Shown here piece by piece: positions 52,275-61,174 of a stretch of DNA of 64,000 bases. Each line of letters opens with the position of its first letter. The first letter of the stretch is position 1. The position numbers were made by a program, and so were the translations under genes. Source of the stretch: Candidatus Sulfotelmatobacter sp. (GTDB lineage Bacteria > Acidobacteriota > Terriglobia > Terriglobales > Acidobacteriaceae). Under the pieces are notes generated by a model. It saw only the letters and a program-made list of their open reading frames with translations. It was not told where the DNA came from and did not search any database. The stretch spans positions 1 to 64,000 of the forward strand of contig JADGNQ010000011.1 in assembly GCA_017883385.1 (NCBI GenBank), in the 5' to 3' direction.

Positions 52275-53306
52275 TCACCACGCCACCGCGATCGCAGTAG
52301 CAATCAGATTCATCAGCGACAACGGCAGCAGAAACTTCCAGCCAAACGCCATCAACTGGTCGTAACGGAAGCGCGGCAGTGTGCCGCGCACCCAGATATA
52401 CAGAAAGAGAAATCCGAAAATCTTTGCCGCAAACCAAAACACCGGCAAGATCGCCTGCAGGATCGGAGGGCCGAAGAGCGGTCCGTTCCAGCCGCCAAAG
52501 AACAACAGAGTGGCGAGGCACGCCACCGTGATCATGTTCGCGTACTCAGCCATGAAAAACATGGCAAACTTCATGGCGCTGTACTCGGTGTGATAGCCGG
52601 CCACGAGTTCAGTCTCGGCTTCCGGCAGGTCAAACGGGATGCGGTTCGTCTCCGCGTACGCCGCCATCAGGTAACAGAAGAAGCCGATGAACTGGCCGTG
52701 GAAGATATTCCAGCGCGGGATGAATCCCCAGAAATGGCCGCCCTGCGCGTTGACAATGTCGCGCAGGCTGAAGCTTCCCGACATGATCAGCACGCCGACC
52801 AGCGACAGGCCCAGCGAAATCTCGTAGCTCACCATTTGCGCGCTTGCGCGCAGGCCACCGAGCAGGGAATATTTGTTGTTCGACGACCATCCGGCGAGCG
52901 CCACGCCATACACGCCGATCGACGTAACCCCGAGAATCAGCAGCAGTCCCGTGTTGACGTCGGTAACCTGAAGCGGAATGCTGTATCCGTAGATGGTGAT
53001 CGCGTTGCCGAAGGGGATCACCGCGATCGACGTCAACGCGAAGATGACGGCGATCAGCGGCGCCGCGATATAGAGCGGCTTGTACACGTGCGGCGGAGTC
53101 AGGTCTTCCTTGAATAGAAACTTGATGCCGTCGGCGGCAGGTTGCAGCAGGCCAAACGGGCCGACCCGCGTGGGTCCCCAGCGATTCTGCATGTGACCCA
53201 CAACCTTGCGCTCAAGCCACACTGTGTACGCGACTGCGGTGAGCAGTACGACCAAAACGACCGCGGACTTGATCACCGACGCGAGAATGTAAAGCCAGAT
53301 TGGCAA
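52275..53306 (-). CDS. nuoH: NADH-quinone oxidoreductase subunit H
   Basis: 343 aa, the membrane subunit that joins the quinone site to the membrane arm. Signatures: [40 protein letters not shown], the E-rich quinone loop [22 protein letters not shown], and the C-terminal [21 protein letters not shown]. Eight membrane helices are predicted. It follows nuoG by 36 nt. Confidence 0.95.
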   Translation of the reverse strand: MPIWLYILASVIKSAVVLVVLLTAVAYTVWLERKVVGHMQNRWGPTRVGPFGLLQPAADGIKFLFKEDLTPPHVYKPLYIAAPLIAVIFALTSIAVIPFGNAITIYGYSIPLQVTDVNTGLLLILGVTSIGVYGVALAGWSSNNKYSLLGGLRASAQMVSYEISLGLSLVGVLIMSGSFSLRDIVNAQGGHFWGFIPRWNIFHGQFIGFFCYLMAAYAETNRIPFDLPEAETELVAGYHTEYSAMKFAMFFMAEYANMITVACLATLLFFGGWNGPLFGPPILQAILPVFWFAAKIFGFLFLYIWVRGTLPRFRYDQLMAFGWKFLLPLSLMNLIATAIAVAW

Positions 53307-53342
53307 CGCGTTCCTTCCTCTTCAATCTCTCAAATACAGATA

Positions 53343-55697
53343 TCAGTCCGCCGCGACTTCCGCGGGTTTAACTTCGTGACTCTCCACTACCGACTTCAAC
53401 GTGCGCGAGTAGCGTCCCAGAGTGCCCGAAGTAAACAGGCCGTCGTTGGCCGGAGAAATCGACTCCGCCTTGTGCGCCGCGCCCGGGCCACTCTTCGTGA
53501 GCGACGTATGCTCAGTATTGCCTGCCAGCAAATTCATGCGCGATATGTCATAGCCTGGAACCAATCGCTGGATCTCATCGAGAATCGCCATGGGATCAAG
53601 CGGACTCAACTTCGGTTCCAGCCCTTGCATTTCGAGCCATACGGCATGACGGTCGGCCTCCCCAGATTGAGCGCCGCGGGACTGACCCATATCCGCGCGC
53701 GTGCCGCCACCGAATGGAACCAGCTTGCGAACATCAGACCCCATGGCGTCGGCGATGCGTACGATCATTTCGAAGTCGGTCTTCGTGCCTGAGATTTCGC
53801 CTGCCTTCTTCACCAGTTGCACATCGCCGCAAGTGTTGGTCATGGTGCCGGCCTTCTCATAAGCGTTGGCTGCGGGTAACACCACGTCGGCCATGACTGC
53901 GGTCTCGGTCAGGAACATATCCTGCACCACGACAAAGCTGTTGGAGAACGCGAACGGGTCAATGTTGAGCCGTCCGATGGGATTCGAGCCGACTACGTAG
54001 AGCGCTTTCAGCCTGCCGCTCTTGCCAGCGTCCACCATGCCAGAGAGGTCGAGTCCGGCGGTTTGCGGGATGGCCCACTCTTGGTGGAAATCGCTGCTTC
54101 CAGCCACAGGGTGATAGCCGGGGAGCAGATCAGGATAGAGGCCCATGTCCGCCGCGCCCCGAGAATTGGCATAGTCGTCGAGGCAGATGAACTTGGCGCC
54201 TGCAATCGCGGAGCCGAACGCAACCAGGCTGGCAATGTCGCTTCCGCGAATCTCCGAGCCGAAAATGATGACGAGATTCTGTTCTCCGCGCAATTGGTCG
54301 CGAAGTGCGATCCATGCGTCTTTGCCAGTAGACTCGTTCGCGAGCGATTCTGCGGCCGCGTCGTTGCCCGACAGGAAGTTCGCAACCTTGTCCTCTGCTC
54401 CGCGTGGGATCTTAGTGAAAGTCGTGGCTTGTCTTCGCAGCTTGATTGGCTGCGCGTTGACCACGTAGAGCTTCGCCCTGTGCAGACGGACATTGTTGCG
54501 AATCTGCCAGGCCAGCAGCGGGTGCTGCTCGGTAGGATCGTTGCCGATCAGCAGAATCGCCGGAGCCGTGAAGACGTCGGCCATGCTGGCGGTTGCATCT
54601 GGCTTGCCGCGAAGCGCCGCCGACAGAGCAGGGAAGTCGGCGGTACGATGATGATCGATGTTGTTCGTCTTCAGTACGACGCGCGCAAACTTCGAGAGCA
54701 GGTAGGCTTCTTCATTCGTGGTCCGCGTCGATCCGATCACGCCGATCGCCGAGCCGCCATCTTTCTCGCGAACCTCAGCGAACTTCTTTCCGACTAGCTC
54801 AAACGCCTCTTCCCAGGTAGACGGAGTCAGCTTGCCGTTCTTGCGAATCAGCGGCTGCGTCAGACGCTCTTCGTGATTCGCGAAATCGAAGGCGTAGCGG
54901 CCCTTGATGCAGAGGAAGTCGCCGTTGGTCCCGCTCTTGTCGCGGTTGTCGCCACGGACAATCTCCATGCCCGTGTCAGACCGCCGCACGCCCAGCGTGG
55001 TCTTGCAGCCGTCGCCGCAGTGCGTGCAGACTGTGCCCACGTGTTTCATTTCCCAAGGGCGCGTCTTGTAGCGATATGCGCCGGAAGTCAGCGCCCCCAC
55101 CGGGCAGATGTCGATGCACATGCCGCACTCTTCGCATTCCAGATGGTCTTCTTTATTCGGAGCAATGAGCGAACTCACACCGCGGTTCTGCACGCCGAGA
55201 GCCCAGACGTCCATGCCCTCGCCGCAGACGCGTACGCAGCGATAACAGAGAATGCAGCGCGGCCGGTCGAAGAACACCACCGGAGACCACTGCTGCTCCT
55301 CTTTGTGGTTCTTCGCCTCCATGAATTTCGATTCGGCGGCGCCGTAGGAGAACGTCATATCCTGCAGTTCGCACTCGCCGCCGGCGTCGCACACCGGGCA
55401 GTCGAGAGGATGGTTGCCCAGCAGCATCTCCAGCATCGACTTGCGAGCCTGCTTGATCTCCTCGCTCTCGGTGGTGACGATCATGCCTTCGCCGATGACC
55501 GTGGTGCAGGCGGTCTGCAGCTTGGGCATCTTCTCGACTTTCACCAGGCACATGCGGCAAGCGCCCTGCAGCGATAGATTGGGGTAGTAGCAGAACGAAG
55601 GTACCTCGATGCCCACGCTTTTGCAGGCCTCGATGAGCAGCGTCCCCCCGGGAGCCGTGAGTTTCTTGCCGTCGACAGTGAGTGTTACGTCAGCCAT
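53343..55697 (-). CDS. nuoG: NADH-quinone oxidoreductase subunit G
   Basis: 784 aa, the large Fe-S subunit of the peripheral arm. An N-terminal [2Fe-2S] ferredoxin domain (PSFCYYPNLSLQGACRMCLV) is followed by LGNHPLDCPVCDAGGECELQD with the His-ligated cluster site, then two [4Fe-4S] motifs (CILCYRCVRVCGE and CEECGMCIDICPVGAL). A molybdopterin-oxidoreductase-like domain begins with HVGTVCTHCGDGCKTTLGV, which could ligate the extra N7 cluster found in some bacteria. All cluster ligands appear present. A repeat array and the four-helix-bundle gene separate it from nuoF. Confidence 0.94.
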   Translation of the reverse strand: MADVTLTVDGKKLTAPGGTLLIEACKSVGIEVPSFCYYPNLSLQGACRMCLVKVEKMPKLQTACTTVIGEGMIVTTESEEIKQARKSMLEMLLGNHPLDCPVCDAGGECELQDMTFSYGAAESKFMEAKNHKEEQQWSPVVFFDRPRCILCYRCVRVCGEGMDVWALGVQNRGVSSLIAPNKEDHLECEECGMCIDICPVGALTSGAYRYKTRPWEMKHVGTVCTHCGDGCKTTLGVRRSDTGMEIVRGDNRDKSGTNGDFLCIKGRYAFDFANHEERLTQPLIRKNGKLTPSTWEEAFELVGKKFAEVREKDGGSAIGVIGSTRTTNEEAYLLSKFARVVLKTNNIDHHRTADFPALSAALRGKPDATASMADVFTAPAILLIGNDPTEQHPLLAWQIRNNVRLHRAKLYVVNAQPIKLRRQATTFTKIPRGAEDKVANFLSGNDAAAESLANESTGKDAWIALRDQLRGEQNLVIIFGSEIRGSDIASLVAFGSAIAGAKFICLDDYANSRGAADMGLYPDLLPGYHPVAGSSDFHQEWAIPQTAGLDLSGMVDAGKSGRLKALYVVGSNPIGRLNIDPFAFSNSFVVVQDMFLTETAVMADVVLPAANAYEKAGTMTNTCGDVQLVKKAGEISGTKTDFEMIVRIADAMGSDVRKLVPFGGGTRADMGQSRGAQSGEADRHAVWLEMQGLEPKLSPLDPMAILDEIQRLVPGYDISRMNLLAGNTEHTSLTKSGPGAAHKAESISPANDGLFTSGTLGRYSRTLKSVVESHEVKPAEVAAD

Positions 55698-55700
55698 GCG

Positions 55701-55742
55701 AATTGAGTAATTGAGAAATTTGGTAATTGAGTAATTGAAAAC
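55701..55742. repeat. Left arm of inverted repeat around the four-helix-bundle gene
   Basis: An AT-rich array of degenerate AATTGAG/GTAATTGA units of 7-8 nt lies between nuoG and the four-helix-bundle gene. Its reverse complement matches the array at 56112-56152 over about 39 positions with about four mismatches. Confidence 0.85.
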
Positions 55743-55743
55743 C

Positions 55744-56103
55744 TTACGCTGACTTCTTTGCTGTGTGTCTCGATGCCGTCAGAATTGCCGCCAGTTCCTT
55801 TGCTTCTTTCAACAGCGCGACCGTCATCTCGGATTTTATGATTCCGGATTCAATTAACAGTTCCAGCCATAGCACCGACTCGTCCGCCTCTTCGGCCACG
55901 ATCGCAATCCGGGCAATAAATTCTGCCTTTGATCGTGCGCGGCATGCCGCTCGATAGTTGGCGGCAACCGATGTTCCGCACCGCAACAACTGCTTGCCCA
56001 AAACCTGCGTGTCCGTTCGGTACGGCAACGATCGAAACAGGCGAATTATTCGAAGTGCAAACGCCTTGGTTCGATTTCGTAATTCCTCGGGCCTTGAAGT
56101 CAT
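55744..56103 (-). CDS. Four-helix-bundle protein (S23/IVS-encoded family)
   Basis: A 119-aa helical protein with the family pattern of 23S rRNA intervening-sequence proteins: AFALRIIRLFRSLPY, LGKQLLRCGTSVAANYRAACRARSKAEFIARIAIVAEEADES, LWLELLIESGI and LLKEAKELAAILTA. Its biochemical role is unknown; relatives form pentameric helix bundles and are also found as Avd-like proteins near retroelements. It interrupts the nuo run between nuoG and nuoF and is enclosed by a 39-bp imperfect inverted repeat, the same geometry as an rRNA intervening sequence (stem plus ORF). Confidence 0.88.
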   Translation of the reverse strand: MTSRPEELRNRTKAFALRIIRLFRSLPYRTDTQVLGKQLLRCGTSVAANYRAACRARSKAEFIARIAIVAEEADESVLWLELLIESGIIKSEMTVALLKEAKELAAILTASRHTAKKSA

Positions 56104-56111
56104 CCCGGCAC

Positions 56112-56152
56112 CTCAATTACCCAATTACTAAATTTCCCAATTACTCAATTTC
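56112..56152. repeat. Right arm of inverted repeat around the four-helix-bundle gene
   Basis: An array of CAATTAC(C/T) units of 7-8 nt between the four-helix-bundle gene and nuoF. It is complementary to 55701-55742, so the gene and its arms can form one large hairpin with the ORF in the loop. Confidence 0.85.
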
Positions 56153-56153
56153 T

Positions 56154-57476
56154 TCAGTGCGCAAGCGCTGCCGACAGTTCCGCCGCGCCTTCTTTTTCGT
56201 ACGGGCACGGCTTTCCATCCAAGTGATCTTCGAACTCTTTTCTGAATTTCTTCACGAATCCGATGGTCGGCATCGCGGCCGCGTCGCCCAGAGGACAGAA
56301 CGTTCGTCCTAGCATGTTTTCCGCCAAGTACTGGATGTTGTCGATGTCCTTCTTCACCCCGCCGCCTGCGTGAAAGCGTACCAGCGTCTTCTTGATCCAG
56401 TCGGTGCCTTCGCGGCACGGGATGCACCATCCGCAACTTTCGTGCTGGTAGAACTTCATCGTCCGCAAAGCAAATTTCACGATGCACTGCTCGTCATCGA
56501 CCACCACGACCCCGCCCGAACCCAGCATGGACCCGGCCTTTGCGACCGAATCGAAATCCATGGCGACGTCAATTTCGTCGGCAGTAAGACAGGGGCAGGA
56601 CGCGCCGCCGGGCACGACCGCCTTCAACTTGCGCCCATTCGGAATGCCGCCGCCAACCTCGTAAAGCATCTTCTTTAGGTTGTAGCCCATGGGCAGTTCG
56701 TAGACGCCGGGTTTAGCGATGTTGCCGCTCAGGCAAAACAGCCGCGTACCGCCGTTTTTGGGCGTGCCCAGCTTGGCATACCAATCCGCGCCGCCAAGAA
56801 TGATGTGCGGCACATTGGCCAGGGTCTCAGCATTATTAATGACCGTCGGCCCGCCCCAGAGACCGACCACAGCGGGAAAAGGCGGCCGGATGCGCGGCAC
56901 ACCGCGCTTGCCTTCGAGCGATTCCATCAGCGCCGACTCTTCGCCGACTTCGTACGCTCCCGCGCCGCCGTGCCAATAAATGTCCAGGTCGCGCCCACTA
57001 CCGAAAATATTCTTCCCGATGAATCCCTTGGTGTAAGCGTCGCGGATCGCCTTCTGCATGATCTCTAGAAGATAGCGGTACTCGCCGCGGATGTAGATGT
57101 AGCCACTCTTCGCGCCCACAGCCAGCGCGCCGATCATGACGCCCTCGATCACCGAGTGTGGATCATGTTCGAAGATCAGGCGATCCTTGCAGGTGCCAGG
57201 TTCGCTCTCGTCTCCATTGCACAGGACGTACTTGGGTTTAGCCGACTGCTTAGGCACGAACGACCACTTCATCCCGGTGGAAAATCCCGCGCCCCCGCGC
57301 CCGCGCAGGCCCGAATTCTTGACCTCATTAATAATGGCGTCCGGTTCCATGGCGAGCGCCTTCTGCACGGCCTTGTAGCCGTCCAGTTCGAGATACCGGT
57401 CGATATTGGCCGCACCCTGGCCAAAGCGCCGGGAGACGACCTTTACCTCGTCGGGATGGGAGACCAAGTCAGCCAT
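56154..57476 (-). CDS. nuoF: NADH-quinone oxidoreductase subunit F
   Basis: 440 aa, the NADH- and FMN-binding subunit. The glycine-rich NADH loop GLRGRGGAGFSTGMKWSF, the FMN site YVLCNGDESEPGTCKDR, AYEVGEESALMESLEGKRG, and the [4Fe-4S] ligands ESCGWCIPCREGTDW with a final Cys in TFCPLGDAAAMP are all present. Length is normal. Confidence 0.96.
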   Translation of the reverse strand: MADLVSHPDEVKVVSRRFGQGAANIDRYLELDGYKAVQKALAMEPDAIINEVKNSGLRGRGGAGFSTGMKWSFVPKQSAKPKYVLCNGDESEPGTCKDRLIFEHDPHSVIEGVMIGALAVGAKSGYIYIRGEYRYLLEIMQKAIRDAYTKGFIGKNIFGSGRDLDIYWHGGAGAYEVGEESALMESLEGKRGVPRIRPPFPAVVGLWGGPTVINNAETLANVPHIILGGADWYAKLGTPKNGGTRLFCLSGNIAKPGVYELPMGYNLKKMLYEVGGGIPNGRKLKAVVPGGASCPCLTADEIDVAMDFDSVAKAGSMLGSGGVVVVDDEQCIVKFALRTMKFYQHESCGWCIPCREGTDWIKKTLVRFHAGGGVKKDIDNIQYLAENMLGRTFCPLGDAAAMPTIGFVKKFRKEFEDHLDGKPCPYEKEGAAELSAALAH

Positions 57477-57481
57477 GAGAG

Positions 57482-57578
57482 CGATTGTTGATTGAAGATT
57501 CTAGATTGCAGATTTCAAACCCTACGAGTCATCAGGCCGAGTGAAAATCTGAAATCTACAATCTGCAATCTGAAATCC
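57482..57578. repeat. Inverted pair of heptamer arrays between nuoF and nuoE
   Basis: On the plus strand the arm GATTGTT-GATTGAA-GATTCTA-GATTGCA-GATTT (57483-57515) is followed about 28 nt later by AATCTGA-AATCTAC-AATCTGC-AATCTGA-AATCC. Both are exact 7-nt periodic arrays and are complementary to each other. Nothing else is seen in the gap. Confidence 0.85.
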
Positions 57579-58060
57579 TACTGCGTTCCCTTCTTCTTGT
57601 ACTCATCGAGAATTCTGTCCATCTTTTCCGGCGTCAGATTCTCGTGAAAATCGTAGTTCACCTGCGCCGCCGGAGCCCAGCTGCAGGCGCCAATGCACTC
57701 CACTTCTTCCAGCGTGAACAGGCCGTCGGCCGTGGTTTGTTTATGACCGATGCCCAGTTTCTTTGCGCAATGATGCAGAATCTCTTCTCCGCCGCGCACC
57801 ATGCAGCTGATGTTGGTGCAAACCTGCACATTGAACCTGCCGCGCGGCTTGGTGGTCAGCATCGAGTAGTAGCTGATCACGTTGCGCACTTCGAGTTCGG
57901 TCAGATCGAGGCGGGTGGCGATTTCCGCGATGACCTCATCGGACAGGAATCCAATCTCGTCCTGCGCATAGAGCAGTGTCGGGACGAGCGCAGAGCGTTT
58001 GGTCGGATAGTGCGGGACCATCTCCGCAAAGCGCGACTCGAATTCGTCCGAAAATTTCAT
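57578..58060 (-). CDS. nuoE: NADH-quinone oxidoreductase subunit E
   Basis: 160 aa, the thioredoxin-fold [2Fe-2S] subunit (cluster N1a) that pairs with NuoF. Ligands are in CTNISCMVRGG (C-x4-C type) and CIGACSWAPAAQVN. The N-terminal helical part (ALVPTLLYAQDEIGFLSDEV) is typical. The end of the gene abuts the repeat array before nuoF. Confidence 0.95.
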   Translation of the reverse strand: MKFSDEFESRFAEMVPHYPTKRSALVPTLLYAQDEIGFLSDEVIAEIATRLDLTELEVRNVISYYSMLTTKPRGRFNVQVCTNISCMVRGGEEILHHCAKKLGIGHKQTTADGLFTLEEVECIGACSWAPAAQVNYDFHENLTPEKMDRILDEYKKKGTQ

Positions 58061-58064
58061 AAAA

Positions 58065-58164
58065 GCAATTTAGTAATTGGAAAAGTTGGCAATTGAGTAA
58101 TTGAAAATCAGAAACCATTGCCGACTATGGTCTTCAATTTCCCAATTGCCAAATTACACAATCC
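58065..58164. repeat. Inverted AT-rich repeat arrays between nuoE and nuoD
   Basis: The arms GCAATTTAGTAATTGG...GGCAATTGAGTAATTGAAAA (58068-58107) and TCAATTTCCCAATTGCCAAATTACACAATC (58134-58163) are built from 7-8-nt CAATTAC-like units. They are complementary over about 20 positions with two or three mismatches and are separated by about 26 nt of unrelated sequence. Confidence 0.8.
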
Positions 58165-59370
58165 CTACCGGTCAATCTCCCCCAACACGATATCAATCGA
58201 CCCGATCGCCGCCACCACGTCCGCCAGCAACCGTCCCTCGCACATTTTCGGCAGCGTCTGCAGATTCGCGAAGCAAGCCGACCGCATGTGCACGCGATAC
58301 GGCTTCGCGGTGCCATCACTCACGATGTAGTAGCCCATCTCGCCGCGCGGCGACTCGACTGCCTGATACACCTCGCCCGGCGGTACTGCAAATCCCTCGG
58401 TGATGATCTTGAAGTGGTAGATGAGCGATTCCATCTGCGTCTTCATCTTTTCGCGGTCGGGCAGTACCACTCCCGGAGCATCGGCCTTGATCGGGCCTTC
58501 GGGCATGCCGTCCAGCGCCTGTCTCACGATTGCGGTCGATTCTCGCAGTTCCTGCACGCGGCACATATAACGCGCAAAGACGTCGCCTTCCTGCGAGACG
58601 GGCACCTTGAACTGGAACTTCTCGTAACTGGAGTACGGCATATCGCGCCGCAGATCGATGTCCACGCCACTGCCGCGCAAGGTTGGACCGGTCGCTCCCA
58701 GTGCGATTGCGTCTTCGGCGGTCATCCTGGCGACGCCCTTGGTACGCATCATCCAGATGGGATTTCCGGTGAGCAGATTCTCGTACTGGTCGATTCTTTC
58801 CGGAAAGTAGCCAGCGAAGTCGCGCACGCGGTCGAAGAATCCGAGTGGTGGTTCGAGGGCAATGCCCCCCACGCGGAAGTACGAAGTCATCATGCGCTGT
58901 CCGCTGACCATCTCAAACATGCGCAGGACTTCTTCCCGCTCGCGGAAGCAATATAGAAAGACCGTAAGCGCGCCGATGTCCATGGCGTGCGTGCCCAGCC
59001 ACACCAGATGCGAATTGATGCGCGTCAATTCATTGAGCAGCACGCGCAGCCACTGCGCCTTCGGCGGAATCTCCAGCCCCAGCAACTTCTCCACCGCGAG
59101 CACGTAGCAGAGGTTGTTGGTCATGGGGCATAGATAGTCGATGCGGTCGGTCAGCGGCACCACCTGCTGGTAGAACTTGGCCTCGCAGGTCTTTTCGATC
59201 CCGGTGTGCAGAAATCCGATGTCGGGCATCAGACGCACGACCGTTTCGCCGTCAATCTCCAGCAGAACGCGCAGCACGCCGTGCGTCGACGGGTGTTGCG
59301 GCCCCATGTTCAGGATCATGGTTCGATCCTGGCCGGGCTCCAGCACGGGAGTGGGGTTCAGGTGGGCCAT
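58165..59370 (-). CDS. nuoD: NADH-quinone oxidoreductase subunit D
   Basis: 401 aa, the 49-kDa quinone-site subunit, homologous to the large subunit of NiFe hydrogenase but without the metal Cys. LNMGPQHPSTHGVLRVLLEIDGE and RIDYLCPMTNNLCYVLAVEKLL (quinone-pocket Tyr and His), ELTRINSHLVWLGTHAMDIGA and the C-terminal DIVLGEIDR are all standard. In this locus it is encoded separately from NuoC. Confidence 0.96.
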   Translation of the reverse strand: MAHLNPTPVLEPGQDRTMILNMGPQHPSTHGVLRVLLEIDGETVVRLMPDIGFLHTGIEKTCEAKFYQQVVPLTDRIDYLCPMTNNLCYVLAVEKLLGLEIPPKAQWLRVLLNELTRINSHLVWLGTHAMDIGALTVFLYCFREREEVLRMFEMVSGQRMMTSYFRVGGIALEPPLGFFDRVRDFAGYFPERIDQYENLLTGNPIWMMRTKGVARMTAEDAIALGATGPTLRGSGVDIDLRRDMPYSSYEKFQFKVPVSQEGDVFARYMCRVQELRESTAIVRQALDGMPEGPIKADAPGVVLPDREKMKTQMESLIYHFKIITEGFAVPPGEVYQAVESPRGEMGYYIVSDGTAKPYRVHMRSACFANLQTLPKMCEGRLLADVVAAIGSIDIVLGEIDR

Positions 59371-59377
59371 CTTCTAT

Positions 59378-59875
59378 TTAGCGGTAGCCCTCCACGGGAT
59401 AGTCTTTGCGCAGAGGATGGCCTTCCCAGTCCTCGGGCATCAGGATGCGGCGTAGATAAGGATGCCCGGTGAAACGAATGCCGAACAGATCGAAGACTTC
59501 GCGCTCGAAGTAGTTGGCGCCGGGCCAGACCGAAGTCAAAGACTCGACCGCCGGACTGGCGCTGTTGAGGCGCACTTTCAGCCGCACCCGCTCTTTCTTG
59601 GGGATCGAGAGCAGGTGATAGACAACCTCAAACCTGGGCTCGGCCGGGTACCAGTCCACGCAGGTCACGTCGGAGAGGAAGTTGAAGGCGCACTCGGAGT
59701 CGTCCTTCAGAATGGCGCAGGCCTCGCGAATGTTGGCGCGATCGACGTAGATCGTCATCTCGTCGCGATCAAACTTCACACCTTGTACTGCCGCCGCATT
59801 CCAGCCGAGCAGGCAGGCGACCGCGGGATGGCTCTTCAACTGCTCAAGATCGGTGATCGCGGGGACCAGTGGCAT
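59378..59875 (-). CDS. nuoC: NADH-quinone oxidoreductase subunit C
   Basis: A 165-aa peripheral-arm subunit. The family signature SVWPGANYFEREVFDLFGIRFTGHPYLRRILMPEDWEGHPLRKDYPVEGYR is present in consecutive parts (EREVFDLFGI, HPYLRRILMP, GHPLRKDYP). The ATG gives the normal length and overlaps the nuoA stop by 1 nt; the long in-frame extension upstream is antisense-like read-through of nuoA. There is no nuoB between nuoA and nuoC. Confidence 0.94.
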   Translation of the reverse strand: MPLVPAITDLEQLKSHPAVACLLGWNAAAVQGVKFDRDEMTIYVDRANIREACAILKDDSECAFNFLSDVTCVDWYPAEPRFEVVYHLLSIPKKERVRLKVRLNSASPAVESLTSVWPGANYFEREVFDLFGIRFTGHPYLRRILMPEDWEGHPLRKDYPVEGYR

Positions 59876-60285
59876 TAGCGCTTCCCCCGTGCGGTTGCGG
59901 TCTCGCCCCAGTCCAGAACGCCCTTCTTCCATACATAGAAGAAGCCGACGAGGAAAACCCCGATGTATACCAGCATCTCCCAGAGCCCAAATCTCCCCTG
60001 CCCCGCGTCCTTCAGTTTGCGCAGAATTACCGCCCAGGGATAGATGAAAACCGCCTCTACGTCGAACAGAATGAACAGCATGGCGACCAGGTAGAACTTC
60101 ACCGAAAAGCGCTGGCGGGAGTCGCCCACCGGGGTCATGCCGCATTCATAAGGGGAGAGTTTGGCGCGCGTGGGCTTTCGCACCCCAATGAGCCAGGAAA
60201 GCAGGACAATTGCAGTCGCAATCCCGCCCGCCATAAGAATATGGATCAAAAACGGGAGGTAGCGTGCGAAGTAATTGTCGGGCAT
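59875..60285 (-). CDS. nuoA: NADH-quinone oxidoreductase subunit A
   Basis: A 136-aa subunit with three membrane helices. Signatures: KLSPYECGMTPVGDSRQRFSVKFYLVAMLFILFDVEAVFIYPWAV, spanning the Cys-containing loop and the conserved Glu/Asp of helix 2. It heads the nuo transcript. No clear Shine-Dalgarno precedes the ATG; an AT-rich TATATATAATT stretch about 10 nt upstream could be the promoter -10. Confidence 0.94.
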   Translation of the reverse strand: MPDNYFARYLPFLIHILMAGGIATAIVLLSWLIGVRKPTRAKLSPYECGMTPVGDSRQRFSVKFYLVAMLFILFDVEAVFIYPWAVILRKLKDAGQGRFGLWEMLVYIGVFLVGFFYVWKKGVLDWGETATARGKR

Positions 60286-60395
60286 AGGACGGGGTATATA
60301 TAATTCGCGCCAAGCAATGCTTAAACGTTCTAGATTATGGGCTTACACTCAACAGTGTCAAGCCATGCGGCGGGACATCTTGTGGAAATGGAAAG

Positions 60396-60522
60396 GAACT
60401 ATTTGGTAATTGTGTAATCGGGGAATTGAGCAATTGAAAAAGCGGCGTCCAGCCGCGAAATCGGCCACCGGATCGGTATTGGCAATTACCCAATTATTCA
60501 ATTACCAAATTACACAATCATT
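60396..60522. repeat. Inverted AT-rich repeat arrays upstream of the hypothetical gene
   Basis: In the divergent gap between nuoA and the next gene, an array TTTGGTAATTGTGTAATCGGGGAATTGAGCAATTGAAAA on the left arm (60402-60440) faces CAATTACCCAATTATTCAATTACCAAATTACACAATC on the right (60482-60519). Both are built from 7-8-nt units of the same type as in the nuo gaps. Between the arms lies a GC-rich stem (GCGGCGTCCAGCCGC). The remaining 60286-60395 holds only the likely nuo promoter region. Confidence 0.8.
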
Positions 60523-61122
60523 ATGATTTTTGGCTTCAATACAGACGTTAAGCACGGCGATACGATCTACCACGTGCAGAGCGAGGCGCGCGAAAGCGAA
60601 CGCCTGCTGCAGACACAGATCTTTGTACGCGGACGCTGCATCGGCAAGAAGGCGTCCTCCTATGGCAGCAAGACCAGCAGCGACCAAACCGGCGACGTGC
60701 AGCTCGGCGACGCCCAGAAGGAGCAGCAACTGCGCGAGCAGCACCGGTTGGTGCTCGACGCGATCCGGGAAGGGAAACTGGACAACGTCCTGGACCATCC
60801 GGAACCCGAAGCCTTGGCCACAGTAAAGGAGCTGGATGTGCAGTGGCTCAATGCCGAATCGATTCACGCGGACCGCAACCTGACCATGCAGTTGCGCGTC
60901 ACCGAGGGAGGCGCGGCGGCGCCCGGTGCGCGCCTGACCTTCCGCTTTGCCCGTCCCGGTGCTGCGCCCTTCTACACCCAGGCCGTTGCCGATTCCGGCG
61001 GCGCGGCCGAGATCAAGATTGAAGTCGAGGAAGCCGCGCTCCCCGACGCGTCTCTCCTCGTCCAGGCCAACTACGGGGGGCGCACCGCCACGCGAAAGTT
61101 TACGCTGCGCAAAACGGAATAG
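60523..61122 (+). CDS. Conserved-looking hypothetical protein
   Basis: A 199-aa soluble protein without signal or membrane segments. The N-terminal ~60 residues ([23 protein letters not shown]... and [18 protein letters not shown]) look like a small beta domain, followed by a helical stretch with [19 protein letters not shown]. The C-terminal half is an Ig-like or CARDB-like beta-sandwich ([19 protein letters not shown]). I do not recognise a family. Its start codon lies immediately after the inverted AT-rich arrays. Confidence 0.7.
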   Translation: MIFGFNTDVKHGDTIYHVQSEARESERLLQTQIFVRGRCIGKKASSYGSKTSSDQTGDVQLGDAQKEQQLREQHRLVLDAIREGKLDNVLDHPEPEALATVKELDVQWLNAESIHADRNLTMQLRVTEGGAAAPGARLTFRFARPGAAPFYTQAVADSGGAAEIKIEVEEAALPDASLLVQANYGGRTATRKFTLRKTE

Positions 61123-61174
61123 GGACTGCCGACGCTACAATCCTCGTGTTAGCTCAGCGGAGCCTCACCACCGA

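Noticed and set aside
55744-56103. Part of a 23S rRNA intervening sequence
   Set aside because: There is no rRNA sequence on either side; the gene is flanked by nuoG and nuoF.
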